From: Nocardioides terrigena
GTDB lineage: Bacteria > Actinomycetota > Actinomycetes > Propionibacteriales > Nocardioidaceae
Assembly (NCBI RefSeq): GCF_003047265.1
Contig: NZ_PZYY01000006.1
Span: 1 to 64,000 of the forward strand
Direction: 5' to 3'
Length of the DNA stretch: 64,000 nt
In this document: piece by piece, positions 1 through 9,965 of the stretch
Numbering within the stretch: the first letter of the stretch is position 1
Layout of the letters: each line of letters opens with the position of its first letter
Notes under the pieces: model-generated
Databases searched by the model: none
The model's input: only the letters and a program-made list of their open reading frames with translations
What the model was told of the DNA's origin: nothing
Made by a program: the position numbers and the translations under genes

Positions 1-48
1 ATGGTACTGCAACCGAGAGGCTGTGGGAGAGTAGGACGCCGCCGGACA
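1..48 (+). rRNA. rrf: 5S ribosomal RNA, 3' end only
   Basis: The first ~48 bases match the conserved 3' part of actinobacterial 5S rRNA, including the GGTACTGC, GTGGGAGAGTAGG and ACGCCGCCGG blocks. The gene starts outside the window, so an rRNA operon ends here. The strong hairpin immediately downstream fits its terminator. The exact 3' end is uncertain by a few bases. Confidence 0.9.
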
Positions 49-57
49 TACATTGGG

Positions 58-87
58 AGAGGGGCCGCCACCAGGCGGCCCCTCTTT
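58..87 (+). terminator. Rho-independent terminator of the rRNA operon
   Basis: A perfect 12-bp GC-rich stem (58-69 with 74-85, arm AGAGGGGCCGCC), a 4-base ACCA loop and a short T run directly follow the 5S rRNA end. Confidence 0.93.
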
Positions 88-241
88 CCCATTTCATCAC
101 CCTGTTGAAGCCTGTGCTGCAGGCAGTAGCGTGGGCTCCGGTCGCCTCGGGCGACCGCCTGTGCGTCGGCACGGCACAGCACCACCCAGCACCACCCCCA
201 CATCTGCACAGTGAGTCATCACCCCCGGAAGGACCATCGAC

Positions 242-1195
242 GTGGCCGAAGATCGTCGTAGCCAGCGCCCCACCCGCAGTGGAGGCGGCAAGCCGCCTGC
301 CCGGGGAGGTGCCTCGGGTGCCGCCGGCGGGCGCGGGGGCAAGCCCGCGAGTGGAGGGCGCCCGCCCTCGTCGTCCCGCTCGGGCGATTCCCGCTCCGCG
401 GGTGGCCGCACGGGTGGGCCCCGGACCGGGGACTCGCGTGGCGGTGACCGCAAGCCTCGTCAGGGCGACTGGAAGCGGCCGCGGGAGGAGCAGGGCCCGC
501 GCACGGTCGACCAGGCCGTGTACGACGGTCCGCCGCTCCCCGAGGACATCACCGGGCGTGAGCTCGACCGGGGGATCGCCGCGCAGCTCAAGGGGCTGCC
601 CGAGAAGCTGGCCGCCCGCGTCGCCCGCCACCTGGCCGCGGCCGGGATGCTGATCGACGAGGACCCGGAGACGGCGTACCAGCACACCCTCGCGGCGCGA
701 GCGCGTGCCTCCCGGATCGCCATCGTGCGCGAGGCCGTGGGGGAGTCGGCGTACGCCGCCGGCCACTACGCCGAGGCGCTCTCCGAGCTGCGTGCCGCCA
801 AGCGCATGAACGGCGCCACGGACTACCTGCCGATCATGGCCGACTGCCACCGCGCCCTCGGCCAGCCCGAGCAGGCGCTCAAGCTCGCCAAGAGCCCCTC
901 GGTCGCCAACTTCGCCCCGGAGGCCAAGGCCGAGATGACCCTGGTCGAGGCCGGTGCCCGTCGCGACATGGGCCAGCTCGATGCCGCGCTGCGCACCCTC
1001 GAGCTGGCGCCGCTGCAGTCCAAGAGCCGGGGCACCTGGGTCGTCCGGTTGCGCTACGCCTATGCCGACACCCTGGAGGCGGCCGGACGCGAGTCCGACG
1101 CGCTCGCGTGGTTCCACCGCACCCACGCCATCGACAGCAACGAGATCACGGACTCGGCCGCTCGTGCCGAGCTGCTCGAGAAGCGGATGGACTGA
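242..1195 (+). CDS. TPR-repeat protein with disordered Gly/Arg/Ser-rich N-terminus
   Basis: 317 aa with a GTG start preceded by GGAAGGA. Residues 1 to about 85 are low-complexity G/R/S/P-rich and strongly basic, probably disordered. Residues ~130-310 contain helical tetratricopeptide-like repeats of the type 'GESAYAAGHYAEALSELRAAKR' and 'CHRALGQPEQALKLAK'. TPR folds bind protein partners, and the basic tail might contact nucleic acid (inference). There is no signal peptide or membrane segment, so it is cytoplasmic. It lies just after the rRNA operon terminator and has no obvious operon partner. The precise role is unknown. Confidence 0.85.
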   Translation: MAEDRRSQRPTRSGGGKPPARGGASGAAGGRGGKPASGGRPPSSSRSGDSRSAGGRTGGPRTGDSRGGDRKPRQGDWKRPREEQGPRTVDQAVYDGPPLPEDITGRELDRGIAAQLKGLPEKLAARVARHLAAAGMLIDEDPETAYQHTLAARARASRIAIVREAVGESAYAAGHYAEALSELRAAKRMNGATDYLPIMADCHRALGQPEQALKLAKSPSVANFAPEAKAEMTLVEAGARRDMGQLDAALRTLELAPLQSKSRGTWVVRLRYAYADTLEAAGRESDALAWFHRTHAIDSNEITDSAARAELLEKRMD

Positions 1196-1349
1196 ACCAC
1201 TGGCGCGACATGTGGCGTCCCACTGGTAAACGCCCGCAACTTCCGCCACAATGGAGCCACTAATCACATACGTGTCACTCGACTGACTGAGGACCGCTGC
1301 AGGCCGCTGGGGAAGGCGCACCTGGGCGCCGGTACTCAAGGAGGTCACG

Positions 1350-1877
1350 GTGACCACACGCACGCACGCCCGCCCGGACGGACCCGGGACGCGGGGCATT
1401 CTCTACGTGCACTCAGCTCCCTCTGCCCTGTGCCCCCACATCGAGTGGGCGGTGGGCGGAGTCCTTGGCGTGGCCGTGAGCCTCGACTGGACCCCCCAGC
1501 CGGCCCAGCCCGGCACCTACCGTGCCGAGCTCTCGTGGAGCGGCTCGGCCGGCTCCGCGGCTGCGGTGGCGTCCGCGCTGCGCGGGTGGAACCACCTCCG
1601 CTTCGAGATCACCGAGGAGCCGACTCCCTCCAGCGAGGGCACCCGCTTCTCCTTCACCCCTGAGCTCGGCGTCTACCACGCCGTCACCGGCCTGCACGGC
1701 GACATCATGATCCCGGAGGACCGCCTCAAGGCGGCCGTGGTCAAGGCGGCGCTGGGCGAGACGACGCTGCTCAACGAGATCGACAAGCTCCTCGGCAAGC
1801 CCTGGGACGACGAGCTGGAGACCTTCCGCCACGCCGGCGACGGTGCTCCGGTCCGTTGGCTGCACCAGGTGGTCTGA
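1350..1877 (+). CDS. DUF3145 family protein
   Basis: 175 aa with a GTG start and a strong AAGGAGG site 8 bases upstream. The pattern (GILYVHSAP, CPHIEWAVGGVLG, then a C-terminal PWDDELE..RHAGDGAPVRWLH) is that of the DUF3145 family, which is confined to actinobacteria and has no assigned function. It is soluble, with no signal peptide. It stands alone in a 154-bp upstream gap, so it probably has its own promoter. The gene downstream begins 29 bp after its stop and could be co-transcribed. Confidence 0.85.
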   Translation: MTTRTHARPDGPGTRGILYVHSAPSALCPHIEWAVGGVLGVAVSLDWTPQPAQPGTYRAELSWSGSAGSAAAVASALRGWNHLRFEITEEPTPSSEGTRFSFTPELGVYHAVTGLHGDIMIPEDRLKAAVVKAALGETTLLNEIDKLLGKPWDDELETFRHAGDGAPVRWLHQVV

Positions 1878-1906
1878 CGACCGGCGCGGTGTGAGAGGTT
1901 GGCCGC

Positions 1907-3121
1907 ATGGGGGCCCACCACTCTCACCGCGCGCTGCGGGTGCACACGTCCGGCCCGGTGACCAGGATCCTCCTGGTCGGACTCGTGCTCGCAGGTCTCT
2001 CGACCATCGTGGGGCTCGTCGTGCTGTGGCCCTCCGGGGATCGCCCGGCCAGCCCGTACGCCGCCGACGGCGTCACCTACCCACGGGCCGAGGTGGTCGA
2101 GATCGGCGAGGCCTGCCCCGTCATCACCTCGGAGACCGGTGGGGAGTTCCCGGAGGGCTGCGACCGCATCAGTGTGCGACTGGTCGACGACCCGGGCGTC
2201 GAGTCGACGGTGGCTGTTCCCCCCGGTACGGCGGGAGGGGTGCTCGAGGTCGGTGACCGGGTGGTCCTGGCGTCCCTCCCACAGCAGGAGGGCGCGGCCC
2301 AGTACGCCTTCGTCGGTGTGGACCGGACGATGCCCATCGCGGTGATGACGGCCGTCTTCGTGATCATCGTCGGCCTGATCGCTCGGCTGCGCGGCCTGCT
2401 GGCCCTCCTCGGCCTCGTGCTGGCCGGCGGAGTGGTGGGCTACTTCATGCTGCCCGCGCTGATGACCGGCGCGCCGGGGTTGCTCGTGGCGCTGGTCGGG
2501 TCCAGCGCGATCATGTTCATGGTGCTGTACCTCGCCCACGGTGTCTCCGTGCGCACGTCCACCGCGCTCGCCGGGACGCTCTTCGGGCTGCTGGTCACCG
2601 CTGCGCTGGGGGTGGTGGCCATCGACGCCGCCCGGCTCACCGGGCTCGGTGACGAGTCGGCCCTGAACCTGCGCCTCAACGCGACGGGGCTGGATTTCCG
2701 TGGCCTGCTGACGTGTGCCGTCATCGTGGCCGGGCTGGGGGTGCTCAACGACGTGACGATCACCCAGAGCTCGGCGGTGTGGGAGCTGCGATCGGCCGCG
2801 CCCGAGATGTCACGGGCTCGGATCTTCGCGTCGGGCATGCGCATCGGTCGAGACCACATCGCGTCGACCATCTACACGATCGTCTTCGCCTATGCCGGGA
2901 CCGCGCTCGCCTCGCTCCTCCTGATCGCGCTGTACGACCGGCCCCTGCTGGACGTGCTGAGCGACGAGCTCATCTCCGAGGAGATCATCCGCACCCTCGC
3001 CTCGGCCATCGGCCTGGTGCTCGCCGTGCCGGTGACCACCGCGATCGCGGCCGCAACGGTCGCGCCGGCCGTCCACCAGCGGGCCGGAGCGGCGGCGCCG
3101 GAGGGATCGCCGGTCGCGTAG
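1907..3121 (+). CDS. YibE/F-like multi-pass membrane protein
   Basis: 404 aa, ATG start with GAGAGG upstream. One N-terminal membrane segment (~residues 20-42) is followed by an extracytoplasmic domain of about 90 residues and then a block of roughly six to seven membrane segments (~residues 140-395). The signature 'LNDVTITQSSAVWELR' about two thirds along is characteristic of the YibE/F family (PF07907), whose function is unresolved and which has been proposed to be transport-related. It may share a transcript with the DUF3145 gene. Nothing downstream on this strand suggests an operon. Confidence 0.85.
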   Translation: MGAHHSHRALRVHTSGPVTRILLVGLVLAGLSTIVGLVVLWPSGDRPASPYAADGVTYPRAEVVEIGEACPVITSETGGEFPEGCDRISVRLVDDPGVESTVAVPPGTAGGVLEVGDRVVLASLPQQEGAAQYAFVGVDRTMPIAVMTAVFVIIVGLIARLRGLLALLGLVLAGGVVGYFMLPALMTGAPGLLVALVGSSAIMFMVLYLAHGVSVRTSTALAGTLFGLLVTAALGVVAIDAARLTGLGDESALNLRLNATGLDFRGLLTCAVIVAGLGVLNDVTITQSSAVWELRSAAPEMSRARIFASGMRIGRDHIASTIYTIVFAYAGTALASLLLIALYDRPLLDVLSDELISEEIIRTLASAIGLVLAVPVTTAIAAATVAPAVHQRAGAAAPEGSPVA

Positions 3122-3193
3122 CCGCAGGGGTCGCGCGAGTGCCGGGGCGTCGTACGGCGTCCGGAGCGCTCCGCGGCGACGGACGACACCCGG

Positions 3194-4630
3194 TCAGAGC
3201 GGGATGTTGCCGTGGTGCCCGCGGTGCACGCCGGAGGTGTCGATCTCGTGGCGGAACGCCGCGGCGATGGCGCTGCGGGTGCGACTCGGCTCGACCACCT
3301 CGTCGACGACGCCGATCTCGACGGCCTTGTCGACGCCGCCGGCGATCCGCTCGTGCTCGGCGGCCAGCTCGGCCTCGACCTGCGGCCGGATCTCGGGGGA
3401 CACCTCAGCCAGCTTGCGCCGGTGCAGGATGCGGATGGCGGCCACGGCGCCCATCACGGCGACCTCCGCACCCGGCCAGGCCAGGACGCGGGTGGCACCG
3501 AGGGAGCGCGCGTTCATCGCGATGTAGGCTCCGCCGTACGTCTTGCGGGTCACCAGGGTCACCCGGGGGACCACGCACTCGCCGAAGGCGTGGAGCAGCT
3601 TGGCGCCTCGGCGTACGACGCCGTCCCACTCCTGTCCCACGCCCGGGAGGTAGCCCGGGACGTCCACGAGCACGATCAGCGGGACCCCGAACGCGTCGCA
3701 CATGCGCACGAACCGGGAGGCCTTCTCCGCCGACAGCGAGTCGAGGCAACCGCCGAGGCGCAGCGGGTTGTTGGCGACGACGCCCACGGTGCGACCGCCG
3801 AACCGGCCCAGTGCGGTGACGATGTTGGGGGCCCAGCGGGCGTGGAGCTCCTGCATCGTGCCGTCGTCGAGCACCGCCTCGACGAGGGGGTGCACGTCAT
3901 AGGCACGCTTCTTGGACTCCGGCAGGAGCGCCTCGAGGTCGCGGTCCTCGACGGCGTCGACATCGAGGCTGTGCTGGGCTCCGAGGAGGGACGCCACCGT
4001 GCGCGCCCGCTCGAGGGCCTCGGCCTCCGACTCGGTGAGGATGTGCACCACGCCCGAGCGGCGACCGTGCGGCTCGGGTCCGCCGAGGCGCAGCATGTCG
4101 ACGTCCTCGCCGGTGACCGACCGGACGACGTCCGGGCCGGTGACGAAGATGCGCCCCTCGGGCCCGAGGATGACGACGTCGGTGAGGGCGGGGCCGTACG
4201 CCGCGCCGCCGGCGGCCGGGCCGAGCACCACGGAGATCTGCGGGATCGTGCCGGACGCCTGGGTCATCACCTGGAAGATGCGCCCCACGGCGTGCAGCGA
4301 CAGCACGCCCTCGGCCAACCGGGCGCCGCCGGAGTGCCACAGCCCGATGATCGGGACACCGTCGGTGATGGCACGGTGGTAGGCGTCCACGACCACCCGG
4401 CAGCCCAGGTCACCCATGGCGCCGCCCATCACGGTGGCGTCGCTGCAGAAGGCGACGACGGCGGTGTCGTTGACCCGGCCCGTGGCCGCGAGCATGCCCG
4501 AGTCGTCGTCGGGCGTCAGCAGCTCGAGGGTGCCCTCGTCGAAGAGCGCGGTGAGCCGGTGGACCGGGTTGCGCGGGTCCTGCTCGCGGGGGAGCTTGGC
4601 GGGCTTGGCCGGGTTGGCGGTGGCAGTCAC
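3194..4630 (-). CDS. accD: Acyl-CoA carboxylase carboxyltransferase (beta) subunit, AccD6-type
   Basis: 478 aa. It transfers carboxyl from biotin to acetyl- or propionyl-CoA to give malonyl- or methylmalonyl-CoA for fatty-acid synthesis. The two crotonase-like halves and oxyanion-hole glycines are visible ('LWHSGGARLAEG', 'GPAAGGAAYGPALTD', 'DVPGYLPGVGQE'). The GTG at 4630 is chosen because GGAAGGA lies just upstream; the open frame continues further but is low-complexity shadow. It is the last gene of the fab cluster, 23 bp after fabF, as accD6 is in mycobacteria. The biotin-carrying alpha subunit is not in the window. Confidence 0.95.
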   Translation of the reverse strand: MTATANPAKPAKLPREQDPRNPVHRLTALFDEGTLELLTPDDDSGMLAATGRVNDTAVVAFCSDATVMGGAMGDLGCRVVVDAYHRAITDGVPIIGLWHSGGARLAEGVLSLHAVGRIFQVMTQASGTIPQISVVLGPAAGGAAYGPALTDVVILGPEGRIFVTGPDVVRSVTGEDVDMLRLGGPEPHGRRSGVVHILTESEAEALERARTVASLLGAQHSLDVDAVEDRDLEALLPESKKRAYDVHPLVEAVLDDGTMQELHARWAPNIVTALGRFGGRTVGVVANNPLRLGGCLDSLSAEKASRFVRMCDAFGVPLIVLVDVPGYLPGVGQEWDGVVRRGAKLLHAFGECVVPRVTLVTRKTYGGAYIAMNARSLGATRVLAWPGAEVAVMGAVAAIRILHRRKLAEVSPEIRPQVEAELAAEHERIAGGVDKAVEIGVVDEVVEPSRTRSAIAAAFRHEIDTSGVHRGHHGNIPL

Positions 4631-4653
4631 GGTGGGTCCTTCCGGAGGGTGGT

Positions 4654-5904
<1,251 letters not shown>

Positions 5905-5981
5905 CTGGTCTTCCGTTTCTCGAGGAGGATGGTGCGACGACTGCCGGTGGCCGGGCGGACCCGACCACCGGACGGGGGCCG

Positions 5982-6227
5982 TCAGCCCTGGGCGCGCTCG
6001 ATGAAGGCGACGGCGTCGCCGACGGTCTTGAGGTTCTTGACCTCGTCGTCGGGGATCGTGACGCCGAACTTCTCCTCGGCCGCCACGACGACCTCGACCA
6101 TCGAGAGCGAGTCGACGTCCAGGTCGTCGACGAACGACTTGTCGAGCTGCACGTCGTCGGCGTCGATGCCGGCGACCTCGTTGACGATCTCGGCGAGGTC
6201 GGCGCGGATCTCTTCGGTGGTGGCCAT
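5982..6227 (-). CDS. acpP: Acyl carrier protein
   Basis: 81 aa and acidic. It carries the growing acyl chain on 4'-phosphopantetheine attached to Ser40 in the 'DLDVDSLSMVE' motif, a variant of the classic DSL. The ATG at 6227 is preceded by an AGGAAGG-type site. The length and the helical-bundle residues match AcpP of actinobacteria. It sits between fabH and fabF. Confidence 0.97.
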   Translation of the reverse strand: MATTEEIRADLAEIVNEVAGIDADDVQLDKSFVDDLDVDSLSMVEVVVAAEEKFGVTIPDDEVKNLKTVGDAVAFIERAQG

Positions 6228-6295
6228 GGGGCCTTCCTTTCTGATGGCTACTGCGGTGGTGGTGAAACGGGGAAATCTGGCGGAGCTGGTGTCGG

Positions 6296-7312
6296 TCAGG
6301 GGACGGTGACGACCTGGGCGGCGTACGAGAGGCCGGCGCCGAAGGCGATCAGGAGAGCCGTGTCGCCGGACCTGGCCTCGCCCTCGGCGATCATCCGGTC
6401 CAGCGCGAGCGGGACCGAGGCGGCCGAGGTGTTGCCCTGGTCGGCGACGTCGCGGGCGATCCGTACGGTGCTGGGGAGCTTCATGGAGCGGGCCATCGCG
6501 TCGATGATCCGCATGTTGGCCTGGTGCGGGACGAAGACGTCGAGCTCGTCGAGGCCGATGCCGGCGCTGTCGAGCGCCTGTTGGCCGATCTTGGCCATGG
6601 CGAAGGAGGCCCAGCGGAACACGGGGTTGCCCTGCATCACCAGGTGCGGCATCACGCCGCTGCCGGGGACCTCGGGGCTGCCGACGACGTCGCGCCAGTC
6701 CTCGCGCTGCCGGATCAGGTCGAACTGCTCGCCGTCCGACCCCCACACGACCGGGCCGATGCCCGGGGTGTCGCTGGGTCCGACGACCGCGGCGCCCGCG
6801 CCGTCGGCGAAGATGAAGGCCGTGCCGCGGTCGGTGAGGTCGAGGATGTCGGTGAGGCGCTCGACGCCGATGACCAGGACGTGCTTGGCGCTGCCGGCGC
6901 GGACGAAGTCGGAGGCCAGCGAGATGCCGTGGCAGAAGCCGGAGCAGGCCGCCGAGATGTCGAAGGCCGCGGCCTGGCCGGTGCCGAGCTCGTGCGCGAT
7001 GGCGGTGGCCACGGCGGGGGTCTGGAGCAGGTGGCTGACGGTGGCGACGACGACGCAGTCGATCTGGCTGGCGTCGAGGCCGGCACGCTCGAGGGCGATC
7101 CGTGATGCCTCGACCGACATCATCTGGACCGACTCCTCGGGGCCCGCCCAGCGCCGGGTCTTGATGCCGGATCGCTGCTGGATCCACTCGTCGCTGGAGT
7201 CGATCGCGTCGACGACGTCGGCGTTGGGGACGACCCGCACCGGGCGGTAGGCACCGATGCCGAGGATCGCTGCGTGGGGCGCACCGGTGGTCGTGCTGAT
7301 CGTGGCGCCCAT
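6296..7312 (-). CDS. fabH: Beta-ketoacyl-ACP synthase III
   Basis: 338 aa. It starts fatty-acid synthesis by condensing an acyl-CoA primer with malonyl-ACP; in actinobacteria the primers are often branched. The catalytic Cys123 is in 'SAACSGFCHG', His in 'FVPHQANMRIID' and Asn in 'QGNTSAASVP'. The ATG overlaps the fabD stop by one base (TGATG), so the two are translationally coupled. Confidence 0.96.
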   Translation of the reverse strand: MGATISTTTGAPHAAILGIGAYRPVRVVPNADVVDAIDSSDEWIQQRSGIKTRRWAGPEESVQMMSVEASRIALERAGLDASQIDCVVVATVSHLLQTPAVATAIAHELGTGQAAAFDISAACSGFCHGISLASDFVRAGSAKHVLVIGVERLTDILDLTDRGTAFIFADGAGAAVVGPSDTPGIGPVVWGSDGEQFDLIRQREDWRDVVGSPEVPGSGVMPHLVMQGNPVFRWASFAMAKIGQQALDSAGIGLDELDVFVPHQANMRIIDAMARSMKLPSTVRIARDVADQGNTSAASVPLALDRMIAEGEARSGDTALLIAFGAGLSYAAQVVTVP

Positions 7313-8499
7313 CAGGCGGCACCACCCTGCGGGTGCAGGCGCACGAGGGGCTGGCCGGGGGAGACGATGTCGCCGTCCTCGACGAGCCACTCGACGACCT
7401 GGCCGCCGTGCAGGGCCGTGACCGTGGTCCGGTCGCGCGTGCTGGCGACCTCGCCGATCACGCAGCCGGCAGGCAGGACGTCGGCGTCGGTCGCCTCCGC
7501 GGAGCGGTGGAAGATGCCCTTGCCGGGCGAGACGACCATGCGCCAGGTCGGCGTGGTCTCGATGACGGAGCGCTCGCCGTGCTTGTCGACGAAGGCCCGT
7601 GCGTCGTCGAGCTGGTCGGGGGTCTTGAGGGCGAAGGTCTCCACGCCCTTCATGGCGCGCTTGGCGATGCCCGTGAGCGTGCCCGCCGGCGGCATCTCCA
7701 GGACGCCGGTGACGCCGAGGTCGAGCATGGCGTCCATGCACAGGTCCCAGCGGACCGGGGCGGCGATCTGGCCGACGATCCGGGCCAGCACCTCTCGCCC
7801 GTCGTGGACGACCTGGCCGTCGCGGTTGGAGATCACCGCCGTGCGCGGGTCGTGGGTGGACACCGAGCGGGCCAGGCCGGCGAGGTGGCCCACGGCCGGC
7901 TGCATGTGCGTGGTGTGGAAGGCGCCGGCGACGCTGAGCGGGATCAGCCGTGCCTTGGCCGGGGGAGCGTCGGCGAACGCCGCCAGCTGTTCCATGGTGC
8001 CGGCGGCCACGATCTGGCCGGGACCGTTGTCGTTGGCAGGGGTGAGGCCGTGCCGCGAGATCGACTCCAGCACCTCCTCGCGCTCGCCGCCGAGGACCGC
8101 GGTCATGCCGGTCGGGGTCTGCGCGGCGGCACCGGCCATCGCCTTGCCCCGCTCGCGGACCAGCACCATGGCCTGCTCGGCGGTGATGACCCGGGCGCCG
8201 GCCGCGGCCGCGATCTCGCCGACGCTGTGGCCGGCCACCGCGCCGACGCGCTGGAAGGCGTCACTGGGGTGCGGGAAGAGGTCGAGCGCGGCGATCAGGC
8301 CGGTCGCGACCAGCAGCGGCTGGGCGATCTCCGTGCGCCTGATGGTCTCGGCGTCCGCCTCGGTGCCGTAGTGGGCCAGGTCGAGGCCCGCCACGGTGGA
8401 GAGCCAGTCGAACCGGCTGGCGAACGTGGGGTCCTCGAGCCAGGGCGTGAGGAATCCGGGGGTCTGGGCACCTTGGCCGGGAGCGACGATGACGAGCAC
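7312..8499 (-). CDS. fabD: Malonyl-CoA:ACP transacylase with C-terminal biotinyl-like domain
   Basis: 395 aa with a GTG start. Residues 1 to about 310 are a normal FabD: 'APGQGAQ' at the N-terminus, the nucleophile Ser92 in 'AGHSVGE' and catalytic His in 'GAFHTTHM'. It moves malonyl from CoA to AcpP. The final ~80 residues are an extra domain: 'LPAGCVIGEV', then 'TALHGGQVVEWLVEDGDIVSPGQPLVRL', resembles a biotinyl/lipoyl hammerhead hairpin but lacks the modified lysine (no MKM or DKA motif). It is the first structural gene after the FasR-type regulator gene, 99 bp away. Confidence 0.95.
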   Translation of the reverse strand: MLVIVAPGQGAQTPGFLTPWLEDPTFASRFDWLSTVAGLDLAHYGTEADAETIRRTEIAQPLLVATGLIAALDLFPHPSDAFQRVGAVAGHSVGEIAAAAGARVITAEQAMVLVRERGKAMAGAAAQTPTGMTAVLGGEREEVLESISRHGLTPANDNGPGQIVAAGTMEQLAAFADAPPAKARLIPLSVAGAFHTTHMQPAVGHLAGLARSVSTHDPRTAVISNRDGQVVHDGREVLARIVGQIAAPVRWDLCMDAMLDLGVTGVLEMPPAGTLTGIAKRAMKGVETFALKTPDQLDDARAFVDKHGERSVIETTPTWRMVVSPGKGIFHRSAEATDADVLPAGCVIGEVASTRDRTTVTALHGGQVVEWLVEDGDIVSPGQPLVRLHPQGGAA

Positions 8500-8565
8500 A
8501 CGTCAAGACTGGCGGGTCGAGGACCCGCCGCGCCGGGTCGACGTCCACGAAAAGAGGACCCCTTT

Positions 8566-8586
8566 CTTTGTGGGATCCCTACAAAG
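8566..8586. promoter_or_regulatory. Candidate FasR operator upstream of fabD
   Basis: In the 99-bp gap between the regulator gene and fabD there is an inverted repeat CTTTGT-N9-ACAAAG with a second inner palindrome GGGATCCC. It is strikingly AT-richer than its surroundings. In Streptomyces coelicolor the PucR-like FasR regulates the fab operon from its promoter, so this is the natural operator candidate. The assignment is inference from position and symmetry. Confidence 0.6.
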
Positions 8587-8598
8587 ATGTGGAGGTCG

Positions 8599-9774
8599 TC
8601 ACTCGCGACCGGACTGGCGGCCGAGGATCAGGGCGATCTGGACGGTGAAGGCGTCGCGGGGTCGGGTCGGGGTGAGGCCGGTGACCTCGGCCGCCTGCTT
8701 GAGGCGGTAGCGCACGGTGTTGGGGTGCACGAACAGGGTGCGGGCGGTGGCCTCGATGGAGCCGCCGTGGAGGAAGTACGTCGAGAGCGTCTCGATGAGG
8801 GTCCCGCGCGCTCCCAGGAGCGGGAGGTAGACGTCGTCGACGAGGCTGCGCCGCGCGTGGCCGTCACCGGCGAGGGCACGCTCGGGCAGCAGCTCGTCGC
8901 TGCGGACCGGTCGGGGCGCCTGCGGCCAGCCGGTGGCGGAGCGGTGGGCCGACAGTGCCGCCCGGGCCGAGTTGTGCGCGTGGGACAGGTCCGGGGCGAC
9001 CGGACCGACCACGACGGGACCCTCGCCGAAGTGCTCGACGATGCGCAGCGCGGACTTGTGGGGATCGTCCACCCCACCCAGGATCACCACGAGCTTCTCG
9101 CCCTGGGTGGCGCACAACGCATCCATGCCGCAGGCCAGGGCCGTGCGGCGTACTTCCTCGAAGACATCGGTCTCGGTGCGTTGCGCGGGGACCCGGCCCA
9201 GCACCACCGCGACGTCGCCTCGCGCGCCCCACCCCAGGGCGCTGGCCCGGGAGAGCACCGTCTCGTCGGCCTCGGAGCGCAGCACGGCGTCCACGACGAG
9301 CGCCTCCAGGCGGGCGTCCCAGGCTCCCCGCACCTCTGCGGCGCGGGCGTAGACCTCCGCGGTGGCGAAGGCGACCTCGCGGGCGTAGCGGAGCACCGCC
9401 TCGTGCACCGACGGCGCGTCGGTGGGGCCGAGGATGTCGTCGATGTTGGCCTCGACCACCTCGATGGTCAGCCGGACCAGCTCGACGGTCTGCTGGAGGT
9501 TGATGGCCCCCGTCAGCTCCCGGGGGGCCGCCCCGAATACCGACGCGGACAGGGGAGCGGAGCTGACGCCGCCGGTGTCGCCGTACCAGTCGACGAAGCC
9601 CTTCACGCCGGCCTGGACGATCACGCCGACCCAGGAGCGGTCCTCCGCGCTCAGGTCGTCCCACCACGTCATCCGGGTCGACATCGCGGCCGTGGCGGCC
9701 GTGCTCAGGCTGCCGGTGGCGCGCTGCAGGGCGGCCGAGATCCGGTCCCGCTTCTCCTGCTCCGCCCGGCCCAT
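8599..9774 (-). CDS. fasR: PucR/CdaR-type transcriptional regulator of fatty-acid synthesis (FasR-like)
   Basis: 391 aa. The N-terminal ~310 residues form a ligand/GGDEF-like region of the PucR type. The C-terminal HTH_30 domain is clear ('FVHPNTVRYRLKQAAEVTGL..RDAFTVQIALIL', ~residues 335-385). It lies directly upstream of fabD on the same strand, as FasR does in Streptomyces, where it activates fabD-H-P-F. It is a different family from the TetR-type FasR of mycobacteria. The symbol is assigned by synteny and family. Confidence 0.85.
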   Translation of the reverse strand: MGRAEQEKRDRISAALQRATGSLSTAATAAMSTRMTWWDDLSAEDRSWVGVIVQAGVKGFVDWYGDTGGVSSAPLSASVFGAAPRELTGAINLQQTVELVRLTIEVVEANIDDILGPTDAPSVHEAVLRYAREVAFATAEVYARAAEVRGAWDARLEALVVDAVLRSEADETVLSRASALGWGARGDVAVVLGRVPAQRTETDVFEEVRRTALACGMDALCATQGEKLVVILGGVDDPHKSALRIVEHFGEGPVVVGPVAPDLSHAHNSARAALSAHRSATGWPQAPRPVRSDELLPERALAGDGHARRSLVDDVYLPLLGARGTLIETLSTYFLHGGSIEATARTLFVHPNTVRYRLKQAAEVTGLTPTRPRDAFTVQIALILGRQSGRE

Positions 9775-9889
9775 GGCCCGAGGCTAGTCACACCCGCACC
9801 AGCCGTCACGCGCCGGCCGGGCCGCGGCACCGTTCGGGTAACGAAATCGGGACGAAACTGCCTCTGGGAGGGGGTTCCCGAACCATTTC

Positions 9890-9903
9890 TGGAACAGGTT
9901 CTG
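9890..9903. promoter_or_regulatory. Possible KstR/TetR-like operator
   Basis: TGGAACAGGTTCTG matches 13 of 14 positions of the published mycobacterial KstR pattern TnnAACnnGTTnnA (last base differs). It lies 62 bp upstream of the hydrolase start, in the divergent gap between it and fasR. A chance match cannot be excluded. Confidence 0.3.
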
Positions 9904-9965
9904 CTTGAATCGCCCTTTCGGCACCACGAATCCCCCAGCGCAGCACCAGCACCCCAGGAGGTCCG

